64,000 nucleotides of DNA from Hydrogenophaga sp. BPS33 (GCF_009859475.1 NZ_CP044549.1:806001-870000); one strand, 5' to 3'; positions 45,800 to 54,688 are shown, counted from the stretch's first letter. Notes: a model not told the origin generated them from the sequence alone. Made by a program: numbers and translations.

Positions 45800-46195
45800 A
45801 TGTTCGCCAAAAAGAAACAACCGCCCATCAAAAGCCTGATTGCCCAAGGCACGCGCATCGAAGGCAATGTGTTGTTCCACGAGGGGCTGCGCATCGATGG
45901 GGAAGTGGTGGGCGACATCCGTGCCAGCGACGCTCAGGCCAGTCTGCTGGTGATCAGCGAGGTGGCCCAGGTGACCGGGCAGATCCACGCCGATCACGTG
46001 ATCATCAATGGTCACGTCAAAGGCCCTGTGCTGGCCTTTGAACTGCTGGAGCTACAGCCCAAAGCACGGATTGAGGGGGATGTGTCCTACAAGGCCTTGG
46101 AAATGCACCAGGGTGCCACCATCTCCGGTCAACTCAAGCCAATGGCCAGTGTCGATGACAAACCCACACTGAAATTGGCGGCAAACAACGGCTGA
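45800..46195 (+). CDS. bactofilin (polymer-forming cytoskeletal protein)
   Basis: 131 residues. The central beta-helix of repeats is clear: IAQGTRIEGNVLFHEGLRID, GEVVGDIRA, VTGQIHADHVIINGHVKGPV and RIEGDVSYKALEMHQGATIS. Short N- and C-terminal unstructured tails are usual. Bactofilins assemble filaments that position cell-wall enzymes; an M23 endopeptidase lies 0.5 kb away on the opposite strand. CAGGAGAG precedes the ATG. Confidence 0.93.
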   Translation: MFAKKKQPPIKSLIAQGTRIEGNVLFHEGLRIDGEVVGDIRASDAQASLLVISEVAQVTGQIHADHVIINGHVKGPVLAFELLELQPKARIEGDVSYKALEMHQGATISGQLKPMASVDDKPTLKLAANNG

Positions 46196-46282
46196 AGGGC
46201 GTTCGCAGGCGCTTTGGCTTAGTATCGACGCAGCCGTTTTCTCGGGTGCATGGCACCCACCCTTCCGATAAGAGGTATTCCC

Positions 46283-46648
46283 ATGAATGCAGTGGCCGAA
46301 CAGATCCCGACCGACATGCCGGCCCCGCTGGTTTTCACCGACAGCGCGGCGGCCAAGGTGGCCGAGTTGGTCGCCGAAGAGGGCAATCCCGATCTCAAAC
46401 TGCGCGTGTTCGTGCAAGGTGGCGGTTGCTCGGGCTTCCAATACGGTTTTACGTTCGATGAAATCACAAACGAAGACGACACCACCATGACCAAGAATGG
46501 TGTGTCGCTGTTGATCGACGCGATGAGCTACCAGTACTTGGTGGGCGCCGAGATCGACTACAAGGAAGACCTTGAGGGCGCTCAATTCGTCATCAAGAAC
46601 CCCAATGCCACGACCACCTGCGGTTGTGGCTCCAGCTTCAGCGTCTGA
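46283..46648 (+). CDS. erpA: A-type iron-sulfur cluster insertion protein ErpA
   Basis: 121 residues from the ATG at 46283. The cluster-binding cysteines are Cys49 ([11 protein letters not shown]), Cys113 and Cys115 ([11 protein letters not shown]). It passes [4Fe-4S] clusters to apo-enzymes such as IspG/IspH. An excellent bidirectional terminator follows. Confidence 0.95.
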   Translation: MNAVAEQIPTDMPAPLVFTDSAAAKVAELVAEEGNPDLKLRVFVQGGGCSGFQYGFTFDEITNEDDTTMTKNGVSLLIDAMSYQYLVGAEIDYKEDLEGAQFVIKNPNATTTCGCGSSFSV

Positions 46649-46673
46649 CGCGCTGCCGGTCTTTCGCGATCTC

Positions 46674-46708
46674 AAAAAAGAAGGGAGCCTTGGGCTCCCT
46701 TCTTTTTT
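46674..46708. terminator. bidirectional terminator between erpA and the M23 peptidase
   Basis: A 16-bp perfect stem (46674-46689 with 46693-46708) around a three-base loop, with AAAAAAG on one side and CTTTTTT on the other, so it can stop both converging transcripts. Confidence 0.92.
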
Positions 46709-46731
46709 GGCCGCAAGATAGACGGACGGGG

Positions 46732-48096
46732 TTACTGGGCGCTGGCCTGTTGAATGCTGGCCGCAGCGTCGAGTTGCAGGCGCTGCATCTGGGCCACCGC
46801 GTCAAAGCGCGCGCGCAGCGCGGGCGACACCGGCACCGATTCGCTCTGGCGCGCGATGGCCAGCGGATCCACGTGCACACCGTTGTCGCGGAACTCCAGA
46901 TGCAGATGAGGGCCGGTGGAGGCGCCCGTGGTGCCCACGTTGCCAATGAAGTCACCCTGGCCCACGCGCTGGCCCTTGCGCACGCCGATGCGGCTGAGGT
47001 GGGCGTAGACGGTTACTTGGTTGTTGCGGTGGCGGATGTAGATCACGTTGCCGTATCCGCGCTGCACGCCGGCGAATTCGACCGTGCCGTCACCGATGGT
47101 GCGCACCGGCGTGCCCGTGGGGGCTGCGTAATCGACGCCCATATGGGCCTTGCGCCCACCCGTGATGGGGTGGAACCGCATGCCGTAGCCGCTGCTGATG
47201 CGCGAGAACTCCAGCGGGGAGGCCAGGTAGTAGCGGCGCGCGCTCTGGCCATCAAACCCGTAGTAGCCGCCTTTTTGACCCGGTTCTTCGAACCACACGG
47301 CCTCGTGTTCCTTGCCGTCGTTGACGAACTCGGCACTCAGCACGCGGCCGGTGCGCAGGCTCTCGCCATCGGCTTCCAGGCTTTCAAAGACCACGCTGAA
47401 ACGGTCGCCTTGGCGCAGGTCGCGCCGGAAGTCGATGTCGCTGGAGAACATTTCGGCCAACTGGATGGCCACGGGGTCGGGAATACCGGCGGCGTCGGTC
47501 GCGGCGAAGAGCGAGCTGCGGATGACGCCGCTGGCCAGCCGGGTCGATGTGGTGAGCGCGCCATGTTCAAGGCGCGAGTTAAGCGCGCCGTTGTCGGACT
47601 TTTCCACCACCAGGCGGGTGAAGGTGTTTTCGTCGGCGGAAAGCCAGCGCGCGGTCAGGCGCAGCAGCTCGTTTCGCTCGTTGGCTTCCACGTTGACCAG
47701 GCGGCCGCTGCGGCCCAGCAGTTGGCGCGCCAGCGGGTCGCTGCGCAAGAAGGCCTGGGCGGCGGAGTCGGGCACGCCCAGGCGCTGCAAGAGGCTTTGG
47801 GCGGTGTCGTCGCGGCGCGTGGCCTCGGTGCGGAACAGCACCATGGGCGTGGCGGTGAGGGAGGCAGCGTCCAGTGCGCCGATATCGGCGGCCAGCGGCG
47901 TGTTGAGCGCTTCGATGACCTGGTGCACGGGAAGATCGGCCGCATCGGGTGCGAGCGGCGCAATGCCGAAGGCGGTAACGCCAGTGCCCAGCAGCAGCAC
48001 ACCCAGGCCGCCCATGATGCGGCGTGGGTGGCGGGAGAGGCTTTGGCTTGCGGCATCCAGAAGTTGTGCCAGCGTGTGAAGTAGCGGACGGGTCAA
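46732..48096 (-). CDS. M23-family peptidoglycan DD-metalloendopeptidase
   Basis: About 454 residues from a TTG at 48096 (preceded by GGAAAA); a further upstream TTG at 48180 would add 28 residues, and no ATG is well placed. One transmembrane helix at about 29-47 (MGGLGVLLLGTGVTAFGIAPL), a LysM/OapA-like middle region (DDTAQSLLQRLGV, ELLRLTARWL), and a C-terminal LytM/M23 domain with zinc ligands His318 and Asp322 (AHMGVDYAAPTGTPV) and HLHLEF. It cleaves peptide cross-links in the cell wall. Separated from tyrS by about 175 bp, divergent. Confidence 0.88.
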   Translation of the reverse strand: MTRPLLHTLAQLLDAASQSLSRHPRRIMGGLGVLLLGTGVTAFGIAPLAPDAADLPVHQVIEALNTPLAADIGALDAASLTATPMVLFRTEATRRDDTAQSLLQRLGVPDSAAQAFLRSDPLARQLLGRSGRLVNVEANERNELLRLTARWLSADENTFTRLVVEKSDNGALNSRLEHGALTTSTRLASGVIRSSLFAATDAAGIPDPVAIQLAEMFSSDIDFRRDLRQGDRFSVVFESLEADGESLRTGRVLSAEFVNDGKEHEAVWFEEPGQKGGYYGFDGQSARRYYLASPLEFSRISSGYGMRFHPITGGRKAHMGVDYAAPTGTPVRTIGDGTVEFAGVQRGYGNVIYIRHRNNQVTVYAHLSRIGVRKGQRVGQGDFIGNVGTTGASTGPHLHLEFRDNGVHVDPLAIARQSESVPVSPALRARFDAVAQMQRLQLDAAASIQQASAQ

Positions 48097-48271
48097 AATC
48101 GGTTTTCCGGTAAGGACTGCTCCCGACTGTGGGGCAGCGCACAGAAAAAAGAGCGATTGAGGTGCAGGAAGTTCACCCAAACGCTCGGGCGGTGACAGAT
48201 GGGCTTGATATCGTGCAAAAAGTGCGCCAACTAAAATCCGTCACACAGCACCCGGCATTTTATGCAGTGCC

Positions 48272-49549
48272 ATGTCCACCGCATCTGAAGAAACCCGTAT
48301 GACATCCCTTTCAAACGACGCCGAAAGTTCTCAAAAAAATGTGCCGATGACCGATGGCGTAAGAGAAGCGCTGAACATCACGCTGCGGGGGTGCGAAGAA
48401 CTGATTCCGCAGGCGGATTGGGTCAAAAAATTGTCACAGTCGGAAACCAGCGGACAGCCTTTGCGCATCAAGCTCGGCCTGGACCCGACCGCGCCAGACA
48501 TCCACATCGGCCACACCGTGGTGCTCAACAAGATGCGCCAGTTGCAGGACCTGGGGCACCAGGTGATTTTTCTGATCGGCGACTTCACCAGCCTGATCGG
48601 TGATCCATCCGGCCGCAACAACACGCGTCCGCCGCTCACGCCCGAGCAGATCAAGGCCAATGCCGAGACCTACTACAAGCAGGCCAGTCTGGTGCTGGAC
48701 CCGGCGCGTACCGAGATCCGCTACAACAGCGAGTGGAGCCTGCCGCTGGGTTCGATGGGGATGATCCAGCTCGCGGCCAAGTACACCGTGGCGCGCATGA
48801 TGGAGCGCAACGATTTCCACGATCGCTTCAAGGCTGGCACGCCGATCAGCGTGCACGAGTTCCTGTACCCGTTGATGCAGGGTTACGACTCGGTGGCACT
48901 CAAGAGCGACCTGGAGTTGGGCGGCACCGACCAGAAGTTCAACCTGCTGATGGGGCGCCATCTGCAGGCCGAGTACGGCCAGTCGCCGCAGTGCATCCTG
49001 ACCATGCCCTTGCTCGAAGGCCTGGACGGCGTCGAGAAGATGTCCAAGAGCAAGAACAATTACATCGGCATCACGGAAGATCCGAACTCGATGTTCGCGA
49101 AGGTGCTGAGCATTTCGGACACGCTGATGTGGCGCTGGTACACGCTGCTGTCGTTCCAGTCGCTGGCGCACATCGAATCGCTGAAGCAGGCGATCGCGCA
49201 GGGTGCGAACCCGAAGGATGCGAAGGTGGCGCTGGCGAAGGAAATCACCACGCGCTTCCACAGCGCGGCGGCGGCCGATGCGGCCGAGCAGGATTTCATC
49301 CACCGCAGCAAGGGCGGCGTGCCGGACGAGATTCCCGAGGTGTCGTTGTCGGGCGCACCCTTGGGCATTGCGCCGTTGTTGAAGTCGGCCGGGTTGGCAC
49401 CGTCGAACAGCGAGGCCAACCGTCTCATTGACGGCGGAGGCGTGCGTGTCGATGGGGCTGTCATCAGCGACAAGGGTTTGAAGCTGCCTACTGGGACCTT
49501 CGTGGTGCAAGTGGGCAAGCGCAAATTTGCGCGGGTGACGCTGGTTTAG
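48272..49549 (+). CDS. tyrS: tyrosyl-tRNA synthetase
   Basis: 425 residues; an alternative start is the ATG at 48299. Class I synthetase with HIGH at 78-81 (PDIHIGHTV) and KMSKS at 256-260, plus a C-terminal S4-like RNA-binding domain (SEANRLIDGGGVRVDGAVIS). The tyrosine-binding region is of the TyrZ/TyrRS-alpha type typical of betaproteobacteria. Divergent from the M23 endopeptidase. Confidence 0.96.
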   Translation: MSTASEETRMTSLSNDAESSQKNVPMTDGVREALNITLRGCEELIPQADWVKKLSQSETSGQPLRIKLGLDPTAPDIHIGHTVVLNKMRQLQDLGHQVIFLIGDFTSLIGDPSGRNNTRPPLTPEQIKANAETYYKQASLVLDPARTEIRYNSEWSLPLGSMGMIQLAAKYTVARMMERNDFHDRFKAGTPISVHEFLYPLMQGYDSVALKSDLELGGTDQKFNLLMGRHLQAEYGQSPQCILTMPLLEGLDGVEKMSKSKNNYIGITEDPNSMFAKVLSISDTLMWRWYTLLSFQSLAHIESLKQAIAQGANPKDAKVALAKEITTRFHSAAAADAAEQDFIHRSKGGVPDEIPEVSLSGAPLGIAPLLKSAGLAPSNSEANRLIDGGGVRVDGAVISDKGLKLPTGTFVVQVGKRKFARVTLV

Positions 49550-49580
49550 TCCGCGTCCCGCTCATCGACCTCGCGGGCTA

Positions 49581-49672
49581 CGAGAGCTTGGGCGCTCTGC
49601 TCCGCGGGTGTCCCCCGCCGCCGGGAGGGCGGCTCCTCCTTTACCCCGCTGCGCAAAGCACCCAAGCTCTCG
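49581..49672 (+). repeat. structured intergenic repeat, copy C
   Basis: Outer arms CGAGAGCTTGGG (49581-49592) and CCCAAGCTCTCG (49661-49672) are perfect complements. Between them are block 1 GTGTCCCCCGC (49608-49618), an internal hairpin of the type CCGCC/GGCGG, and block 2 TCCTTTACCCCGCTGCGC (49637-49654). Core 49594-49655 matches copy B at 8517-8577 in inverted orientation, with one indel. It follows tyrS and precedes the convergent ankyrin gene. Confidence 0.78.
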
Positions 49673-49727
49673 CAGCTGGCGGCTTGTTGGAATGCCTTCA
49701 CGCGGGTCGTCCGGGTGGTTGGGGGGC

Positions 49728-50411
49728 TTAGCGCGCCCCGGCCTTTTCCAGCATCGCCACCATCGCCACGTACCCACGAGCCTTCGCGAGTGCCAGCGGC
49801 GTTTGCCCTGAGCGATCGGCCAGTTGCAGGTTCGCCTTCGCATCGATCAAGGCTTTGAGCGTGGCCTGGTGGCGCGCACCGCCATCGCCCAGCACGATGG
49901 ATTCGATTGTCGCCGTCCAGTGCAGGTTGTTCACGTGATCCAGTGGCGCACCCGCAGCGATCAGCTGCCGCACCACGCCGTCGTGCCCGAGGTGGGCCGC
50001 CGCGATCAAGGCGGTGCCGTCGTAGCGGCTGGTGGTCTGCTTCGCGCTCGCGCCCAGTTGCAGCAACAGCCGCAGCGTGTCTTCGTCGTCCGCGACCGAG
50101 GCGATCGTCACCGCGTCGTAGCGGTCGTTTTCCAGCCGGTCGATATCGGCGCCGGCCTTCACCAACGCGCGCAGCGCATCGCGTTGCCGCGCGAAGGTGG
50201 CCACGTGCAAGGGCGTGCGGCCGCGCGCGTCGGTCGCGTTCACGGCCGCGCCGCTGGCGACCCCTTGTGCGATCTTCGCGACGTCGCCGCGATGGGCGGC
50301 GGCGTGCAGGCCGGTGTAGGCGGCCGCTTCCGAGGGACTGGGCGCCACTTGCGCCCAGGCGGGCGAGAGGGCCGTGGCGAGCAACCATGCGGACCAGGTT
50401 CGACGGTTCAT
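49728..50411 (-). CDS. secreted ankyrin-repeat protein
   Basis: 227 residues. Signal peptide MNRRTWSAWLLATALSPAWA (cleavage after AWA), then about five ankyrin repeats, for example AAAYTGLHAAAHRGDVAKIA, ARGRTPLHVATFARQRDALR and SGQTPLALAKARGYVAMVAM. Thus it is a periplasmic or exported protein-binding module. Ankyrin proteins encoded beside catalase or haem proteins are common in proteobacteria; here the neighbour is a GlcG/HbpS-type protein 40 bp upstream in the same operon. Confidence 0.87.
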   Translation of the reverse strand: MNRRTWSAWLLATALSPAWAQVAPSPSEAAAYTGLHAAAHRGDVAKIAQGVASGAAVNATDARGRTPLHVATFARQRDALRALVKAGADIDRLENDRYDAVTIASVADDEDTLRLLLQLGASAKQTTSRYDGTALIAAAHLGHDGVVRQLIAAGAPLDHVNNLHWTATIESIVLGDGGARHQATLKALIDAKANLQLADRSGQTPLALAKARGYVAMVAMLEKAGAR

Positions 50412-50451
50412 GACGAAGACTCCTCTCGACAGATGGATGCGTGTGACGGGC

Positions 50452-50946
50452 TTACTTCAGCAGGTCCTTGACCTTGTCCAGCGCGGCCATCGCGCATTGT
50501 TCGTCCAGGTGGCCGCCGGGTGCACCGCCCACGCCCACCGCGCCGATCACGTCGTTGCCCACCTTCACCGGCACACCGCCGCCGAGCAGCAGGTAGCCTG
50601 GGATGTCGCCCAGGTTGGCGGCGGCGGGGTTCTTCTGTGAGCCTTCCATGATGGCCAGCGTGGTGTTCTTCGCCGAGGCCGAGGTGAAGGCTTTCAGGCG
50701 GCTGGCTTCGAGCGTGTGCGGGCCGGCGTTGTCGGCGCGCATGACCGCGCGCACGGTGCCGGCGCGGTCGACCACCGTGGCGGCCACGTTGTAGCCCGCC
50801 GCGCTGCAGGACGCGACGGTGGCGGCGGCGATCTGGGCCGCGAGGTCGAGCGAGATGTTCTTTTCCACGCGCACGGCCTGGGCGCTGGCGAGGCCGGCGG
50901 CGGCGAGCGAGAGGGCGATGACGGTGGCTTTGGCGAAGGCTTGCAT
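50452..50946 (-). CDS. secreted GlcG/HbpS-like haem-binding family protein
   Basis: 164 residues. Signal peptide to about residue 23 (ALSLAAAGLASAQA), then the GlcG/HbpS fold: AAATVASCSAAGYNVAATVV, RAVMRADNAGPHT and IPGYLLLGGGVPVKVGNDVIGAVGVGGAPGG, the most conserved part. HbpS relatives bind haem and tune oxidative-stress sensors; the general family also includes PduO C-domains. A two-component system lies upstream on the same strand, which would fit a HbpS-SenS-type connection, but this is inferred. Confidence 0.82.
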   Translation of the reverse strand: MQAFAKATVIALSLAAAGLASAQAVRVEKNISLDLAAQIAAATVASCSAAGYNVAATVVDRAGTVRAVMRADNAGPHTLEASRLKAFTSASAKNTTLAIMEGSQKNPAAANLGDIPGYLLLGGGVPVKVGNDVIGAVGVGGAPGGHLDEQCAMAALDKVKDLLK

Positions 50947-50967
50947 GGTGTTCTCCGGGGGTGTGCA

Positions 50968-50984
50968 ACGGTTCGATCAACCGT
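50968..50984. promoter_or_regulatory. dyad upstream of the GlcG/HbpS-like gene
   Basis: ACGGTT (50968-50973) and AACCGT (50979-50984) flank five bases, 22 bp before the start codon. On the minus strand TACAGT (50996-50991) could be a -10 just ahead of it. A regulator of the two-component system next door is one candidate binder. Confidence 0.4.
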
Positions 50985-51011
50985 GGGAGAACTGTAGAAA
51001 CCGGGGCGCGA

Positions 51012-51030
51012 AGCCGCCATTCGGGCGGCT
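51012..51030 (-). terminator. hairpin after the response-regulator gene
   Basis: AGCCGCC and GGCGGCT (51012-51018, 51024-51030) form a 7-bp stem with a 5-nt loop 20 bp after the response-regulator stop codon. There is no T run, so it may be an attenuating or stabilising hairpin instead of a strong terminator. Confidence 0.45.
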
Positions 51031-51050
51031 ACGCGCGGCCCTCCGTAGAA

Positions 51051-51695
51051 CTACGCAGCGCCGCCCACGTCTTGCGCGTCGACCAGTGCCGCGTAGTGCC
51101 GGATCAACTGCGCCAGCGAAGGTGCCTGGAGCTTGCCGAACAGGTTGGCGCGGTGCGTCTCCACCGTGCGCGGCGAGAGGGTGAGCGCGCGGCCGATCTC
51201 CTTGTTGGTGAGGCCTTCGACGATGAGGCCCAGCACCTCGCGTTCGCGCTCGGAGAGTTGCGCATAGCGCTCGCGCGCCGAGCGATCGGCCTCGTGCCGC
51301 TGGCGCGAGCGGACATGCTGGCGCACCGCGTTCTGCAGGGCTTCCAGCAAGGCTTCGTCGTTCACCGGCTTCTCCAGGAACTCGGCCGCGCCGGCCTTGA
51401 ACGCGCGGCGGCACATGTCCACCGTGCCGTGCCCGGTCAGCATGATCACGGGTTGGTCGACCCCTTCTTCCATCAGGTTGTCGAGCACGCTCAGCCCGCT
51501 GATGCCAGGCATGCGCACGTCCAGCACGATGGCACCGATGCCATCCCGATCGAACTGCGCCAGAAAGGCCTGCGGGTCGCCCCAGGTCTGCACGCGCAGG
51601 CCGACGGTGCCGATCAGCAAGGCCAGGCTCTCGCGCACGGCCTCGTCGTCGTCGAGAAGGTGGATGGTGGGGGACAGGGTTTCCGATGCATTCAC
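51051..51695 (-). CDS. FixJ/StyR-type response regulator
   Basis: 214 residues from a GTG at 51695 that overlaps the kinase stop codon (GTGA), preceded by CAGGAG. Receiver domain with phospho-acceptor Asp59 (AIVLDVRMPG) and switch Lys in FLEKPVND, then a LuxR/FixJ helix-turn-helix at about 150-205 (LSEREREVLGLIVEGLTNKE, then SPRTVETHRANL). It is activated by the adjacent kinase. Likely targets are unknown; the following GlcG-like gene is the nearest. Confidence 0.9.
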   Translation of the reverse strand: MNASETLSPTIHLLDDDEAVRESLALLIGTVGLRVQTWGDPQAFLAQFDRDGIGAIVLDVRMPGISGLSVLDNLMEEGVDQPVIMLTGHGTVDMCRRAFKAGAAEFLEKPVNDEALLEALQNAVRQHVRSRQRHEADRSARERYAQLSEREREVLGLIVEGLTNKEIGRALTLSPRTVETHRANLFGKLQAPSLAQLIRHYAALVDAQDVGGAA

Positions 51696-53164
51696 GGACG
51701 CTCTCCTGGGCTCAAGGGCAGTTGCAGGGTGAACACGGCGCCGCCGAGCACGCGGTTGGCGGCCCCCAGCGAGCCGCCCATGCCGCTGGCCAGGGTTTCG
51801 CACAGGCTCAAGCCCAGGCCCAGGCCACCGTCGCGCGTCGAGAAGAAGGGTTCGAACAGGCGCGGCAATATCTCGGGCGGGATGCCCGGGCCGCTGTCGG
51901 CCACCTGGAGTTCGCCGCGTCCATCGTGCGCGCCCAGGGTGAGGGTGAGCGCGCGGTGCGGCAGCGGTACTTGCTCGAGCGCCTGCAGGGCGTTGAAGAT
52001 CAGGTTGTGCACGATCTGGTCCAGCGCGACCGCATCGGCCTGCACGCTCACCGCGTCGGCGCCGTCCAGTATCGGCGTCACGCCGCGGCGCTGGCATTCG
52101 GGTTCGAGCAGGTAGAGCGCGCGCTTGACGGCCTCGTTCAGGTTCACCGCCTGCAGGGAGCCTGCGGTGTCGGGCCGTTCGACCACACGGCGCAAACGGC
52201 CCACGACTTCGGCGGCGCGCCGTGCCTGGGCCACCGCCTTCTCCATGGCGCCGCGTGCGGTGGCCAGTTCCGGCGGCTCCTCGTGGAGCAGGCGCTGCGC
52301 GGCTTGCGTGTTGGCCAGCACGGCGGTCAGCGGCTGGTTGAGTTCGTGCGCCATGCCGGCTGCCAGCTCGCCCAGGGTGTTCAGGCGCGCCACCTGGCCC
52401 AGGCGCAGGAGCTCTTCGGCGCGCCGTCGGGCCGCGCGCTGGCGCTGCAGATGGCGCAACGCGGTCAGCAGCAAGGCCACGGCCAACGTCCAGGCCGACA
52501 TGCGCATCCAGGGCAACTGACCGGGTCTCACCGTCACACTGCTCACCACGTCGAAGGGCTGGCTTTCGCTGGCCAGCGGTTTGCGCGCCTCCCAGTGCCA
52601 GCCCAGAGCGGCGGTGTCGCGACCGGTCTGGATGACGTGGCGTGCGCCGTCTTGTTCCAGCACCACGCGCACCGGGCTGCTCTGGGGTTCCATGGGCCAC
52701 TCCGACCACGGCACCATGGCGCGCATGTCCAGATCGAGCGCGTAGCTGGAAGGATAGGCGGACAGCACCAGTTGGTAGCGTCCTCTGGCGAGATCGGTGG
52801 CGGCCAAGGCGGCACGGCGTTGCACGTGCGAGGCGGCCTCGGCGCGCGCCAGCTGGGGGGCGGGCCACTCGCCGCCAGGATCGCGGCGTTGCACGGCGAG
52901 TATCTGCGGATACAGCGCGGGCAGGCGCTGCTCTGGCGAGGCGCTGGGCGCCTCCAGCGGCGCGGGCTGCAGCAGCGCCAGGGTGGCGAGGATCGCGTCG
53001 TGCTGCACCACCTGCTGGCTCAGCAGGCGGTGGACGATGCGGGCGTCGGTCTCGAACAGCGCACGCTGCGCGTCCAGCCATTGGCGCGCGAGCAGCATGG
53101 ACCCCGCGGCCGACAGCACCACGCCGCCCAATACCCACCACCAGCGCTGCCCGGACTGCTTCAT
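51692..53164 (-). CDS. membrane sensor histidine kinase
   Basis: 490 residues. Transmembrane helices at about 10-25 and 222-237 enclose a ~195-residue periplasmic sensor domain. The phospho-acceptor is His273 in AAGMAHELNQPLTAVL, the pattern of FixL/DctB-type kinases. The ATPase domain has NLIFNALQAL (N box), VADSGPGIPPEI (G1) and DGGLGLGLSLCETLA (G2). First gene of a minus-strand pair with the response regulator; signal unknown, but a periplasmic small-molecule sensor is likely. Confidence 0.9.
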   Translation of the reverse strand: MKQSGQRWWWVLGGVVLSAAGSMLLARQWLDAQRALFETDARIVHRLLSQQVVQHDAILATLALLQPAPLEAPSASPEQRLPALYPQILAVQRRDPGGEWPAPQLARAEAASHVQRRAALAATDLARGRYQLVLSAYPSSYALDLDMRAMVPWSEWPMEPQSSPVRVVLEQDGARHVIQTGRDTAALGWHWEARKPLASESQPFDVVSSVTVRPGQLPWMRMSAWTLAVALLLTALRHLQRQRAARRRAEELLRLGQVARLNTLGELAAGMAHELNQPLTAVLANTQAAQRLLHEEPPELATARGAMEKAVAQARRAAEVVGRLRRVVERPDTAGSLQAVNLNEAVKRALYLLEPECQRRGVTPILDGADAVSVQADAVALDQIVHNLIFNALQALEQVPLPHRALTLTLGAHDGRGELQVADSGPGIPPEILPRLFEPFFSTRDGGLGLGLSLCETLASGMGGSLGAANRVLGGAVFTLQLPLSPGERP

Positions 53165-53213
53165 GCGGCGGATTCTGGCACGGGCACGCCGATGATCTCG
53201 TCACAATCGCTGC

Positions 53214-54137
53214 ATGACCTCCCCCACCCTTCGCTCGCTCACGCCCCGGCGCCTGCTGATGGCGTCGATCGTGGTGGCCTTGGTCACCATCGGCCTGAAG
53301 ACCGGCGCGTGGTGGGTCACCGGTTCGGTGGGTCTGCTCTCCGACGCCATGGAGTCGCTGGTGAACCTGGCCAGCGCGGTGTTCGGCCTGGTGATGGTGA
53401 CCATCGCCGCGCGCCCGGCCGATGAGGAGCACCCCTACGGTCATCACAAGGCCGAGTACTTCTCATCGGGCTTCGAAGGCATTCTCATCATCGCGGCCGC
53501 GTTGGGCATCGTGTGGGCCGCCGGGCAGCGGCTGCTCGACCCCAGGCCGATCGAGCAGGTGGGCTGGGGTTTGACCCTGTCCGTGGCCAGTTCGGTGCTC
53601 AACGGCGCGCTGGCCTGGGTGATGCTGCGCGCGGCGAAGGTGCACCGTTCCATCGCACTGGAGGCAGACGCCAGGCATCTTTTCTCCGATGTGTGGACCT
53701 CGGGTGGCGTGGTGTTGGGCATCGTGCTGGTGACGCTGACCGGCTGGCTCTGGCTCGACCCGCTGGTGGCCCTGCTCGTGGCGCTCAACATCCTCAAGGA
53801 AGGTGCGAGGCTGTTGTGGCGTTCGTCGCAGGGCCTGATGGACGAAGCGGCGGAGCCCGAGGTGCTGGACGCGATCCAGGCCGCGCTCGACCGGTTCGCC
53901 CGCGCGCACGAGGCCGCGATCCGGTTCGACCACGTGAGCACACGCCGCGCGGGCCAGCGCCGTTTTGTGGATGTGCATATGCACCTGCCGGCCGCATGGT
54001 CGTTGGGGCGCGCGGCATCGATGCGGGGCCAGCTGGAGCGGGACCTGATGCGCGCGGTGCCCGGCCTGCGCGCCACCATCCAGCTGTTGCCCGTGGACGT
54101 GGAAACCCATTTTTTCGACGAGGAAGACTTGAAATGA
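53214..54137 (+). CDS. cation diffusion facilitator (FieF-like) transporter
   Basis: 307 residues. Six membrane helices followed by a cytoplasmic domain. [16 protein letters not shown] has the helix-2 Asp/Glu metal motif, [11 protein letters not shown] the histidine-rich loop, and [20 protein letters not shown] the helix-5 His-x3-Asp metal site. The C-terminal ZT-dimer domain is at about 215-300. It exports Fe2+, Zn2+ or similar ions with H+ antiport. ATGA overlap couples it to dtd. Confidence 0.92.
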   Translation: MTSPTLRSLTPRRLLMASIVVALVTIGLKTGAWWVTGSVGLLSDAMESLVNLASAVFGLVMVTIAARPADEEHPYGHHKAEYFSSGFEGILIIAAALGIVWAAGQRLLDPRPIEQVGWGLTLSVASSVLNGALAWVMLRAAKVHRSIALEADARHLFSDVWTSGGVVLGIVLVTLTGWLWLDPLVALLVALNILKEGARLLWRSSQGLMDEAAEPEVLDAIQAALDRFARAHEAAIRFDHVSTRRAGQRRFVDVHMHLPAAWSLGRAASMRGQLERDLMRAVPGLRATIQLLPVDVETHFFDEEDLK

Positions 54138-54574
54138 TTTCGCTGCTGCAGCGCGTGAGCGAAGCCCGCGTGGAGATCGCGGGGGAGACGGTGGGCGCCA
54201 TCGGGCCGGGTTTGCTGATGCTCTTGTGCGCCGAGCCCGACGACACCGCCGCCGTGGGCGAGAAGCTGCTGGCCAAGGTGCTGAAGCTGCGCATCTTCGG
54301 CGACGAGGCGGGCAAGATGAACCGCAGCGTGCAGGACGTCGGCGGTGGCCTGCTGATCGTGAGCCAGTTCACCCTGGCGGCCGACACGAAGAGCGGCAAC
54401 CGGCCGGGCTTCACGGGCGCCGCGCCGCCGGCCTTGGGCGAGGCGCTGTACGACCGGTTTGTGTTGGCCGCGCGCGCCGCGCACCCGGTGGTGGCCACGG
54501 GACGCTTCGGGGCCGACATGCGGGTGTGCCTGGTCAACGACGGGCCGGTGACGATTCCCTTGCGGATGAATTGA
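54134..54574 (+). CDS. dtd: D-aminoacyl-tRNA deacylase
   Basis: 146 residues, the usual length. [18 protein letters not shown] is the invariant start, [17 protein letters not shown] has the Ser-Gln-x-Thr active-site loop, and [12 protein letters not shown] contains the Gly-x-Pro cross-subunit motif. It frees D-amino acids from tRNA. Start overlaps the transporter stop. Confidence 0.97.
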   Translation: MISLLQRVSEARVEIAGETVGAIGPGLLMLLCAEPDDTAAVGEKLLAKVLKLRIFGDEAGKMNRSVQDVGGGLLIVSQFTLAADTKSGNRPGFTGAAPPALGEALYDRFVLAARAAHPVVATGRFGADMRVCLVNDGPVTIPLRMN

Positions 54575-54613
54575 CTCCACGCCTTCGCACCGGCGCGACG
54601 TGTCTCTTCCAGA

Positions 54614-54688
54614 GCTCCCGAGGGTCCGGCTTTGCCGGCCCGTGGGAGCGCCCCCTGGAGGGGGACGCGCGCAGCGCGGCGGGGGTGG
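54614..54688. repeat. hairpin cluster between convergent dtd and ybeY
   Basis: A stem-loop with outer arms GCTCCC/GGGAGC (54614-54619, 54644-54649) and inner CCGGC/GCCGG (54626-54630, 54634-54638) is followed by CCCCC-4nt-GGGGG (54651-54664) and a G-rich tail. Probably acts as a bidirectional transcription stop and resembles dispersed GC-rich palindromes. Its GGGGGACGCGCGCAGCG stretch shares words with repeat copies A-C but in permuted order. Confidence 0.5.
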
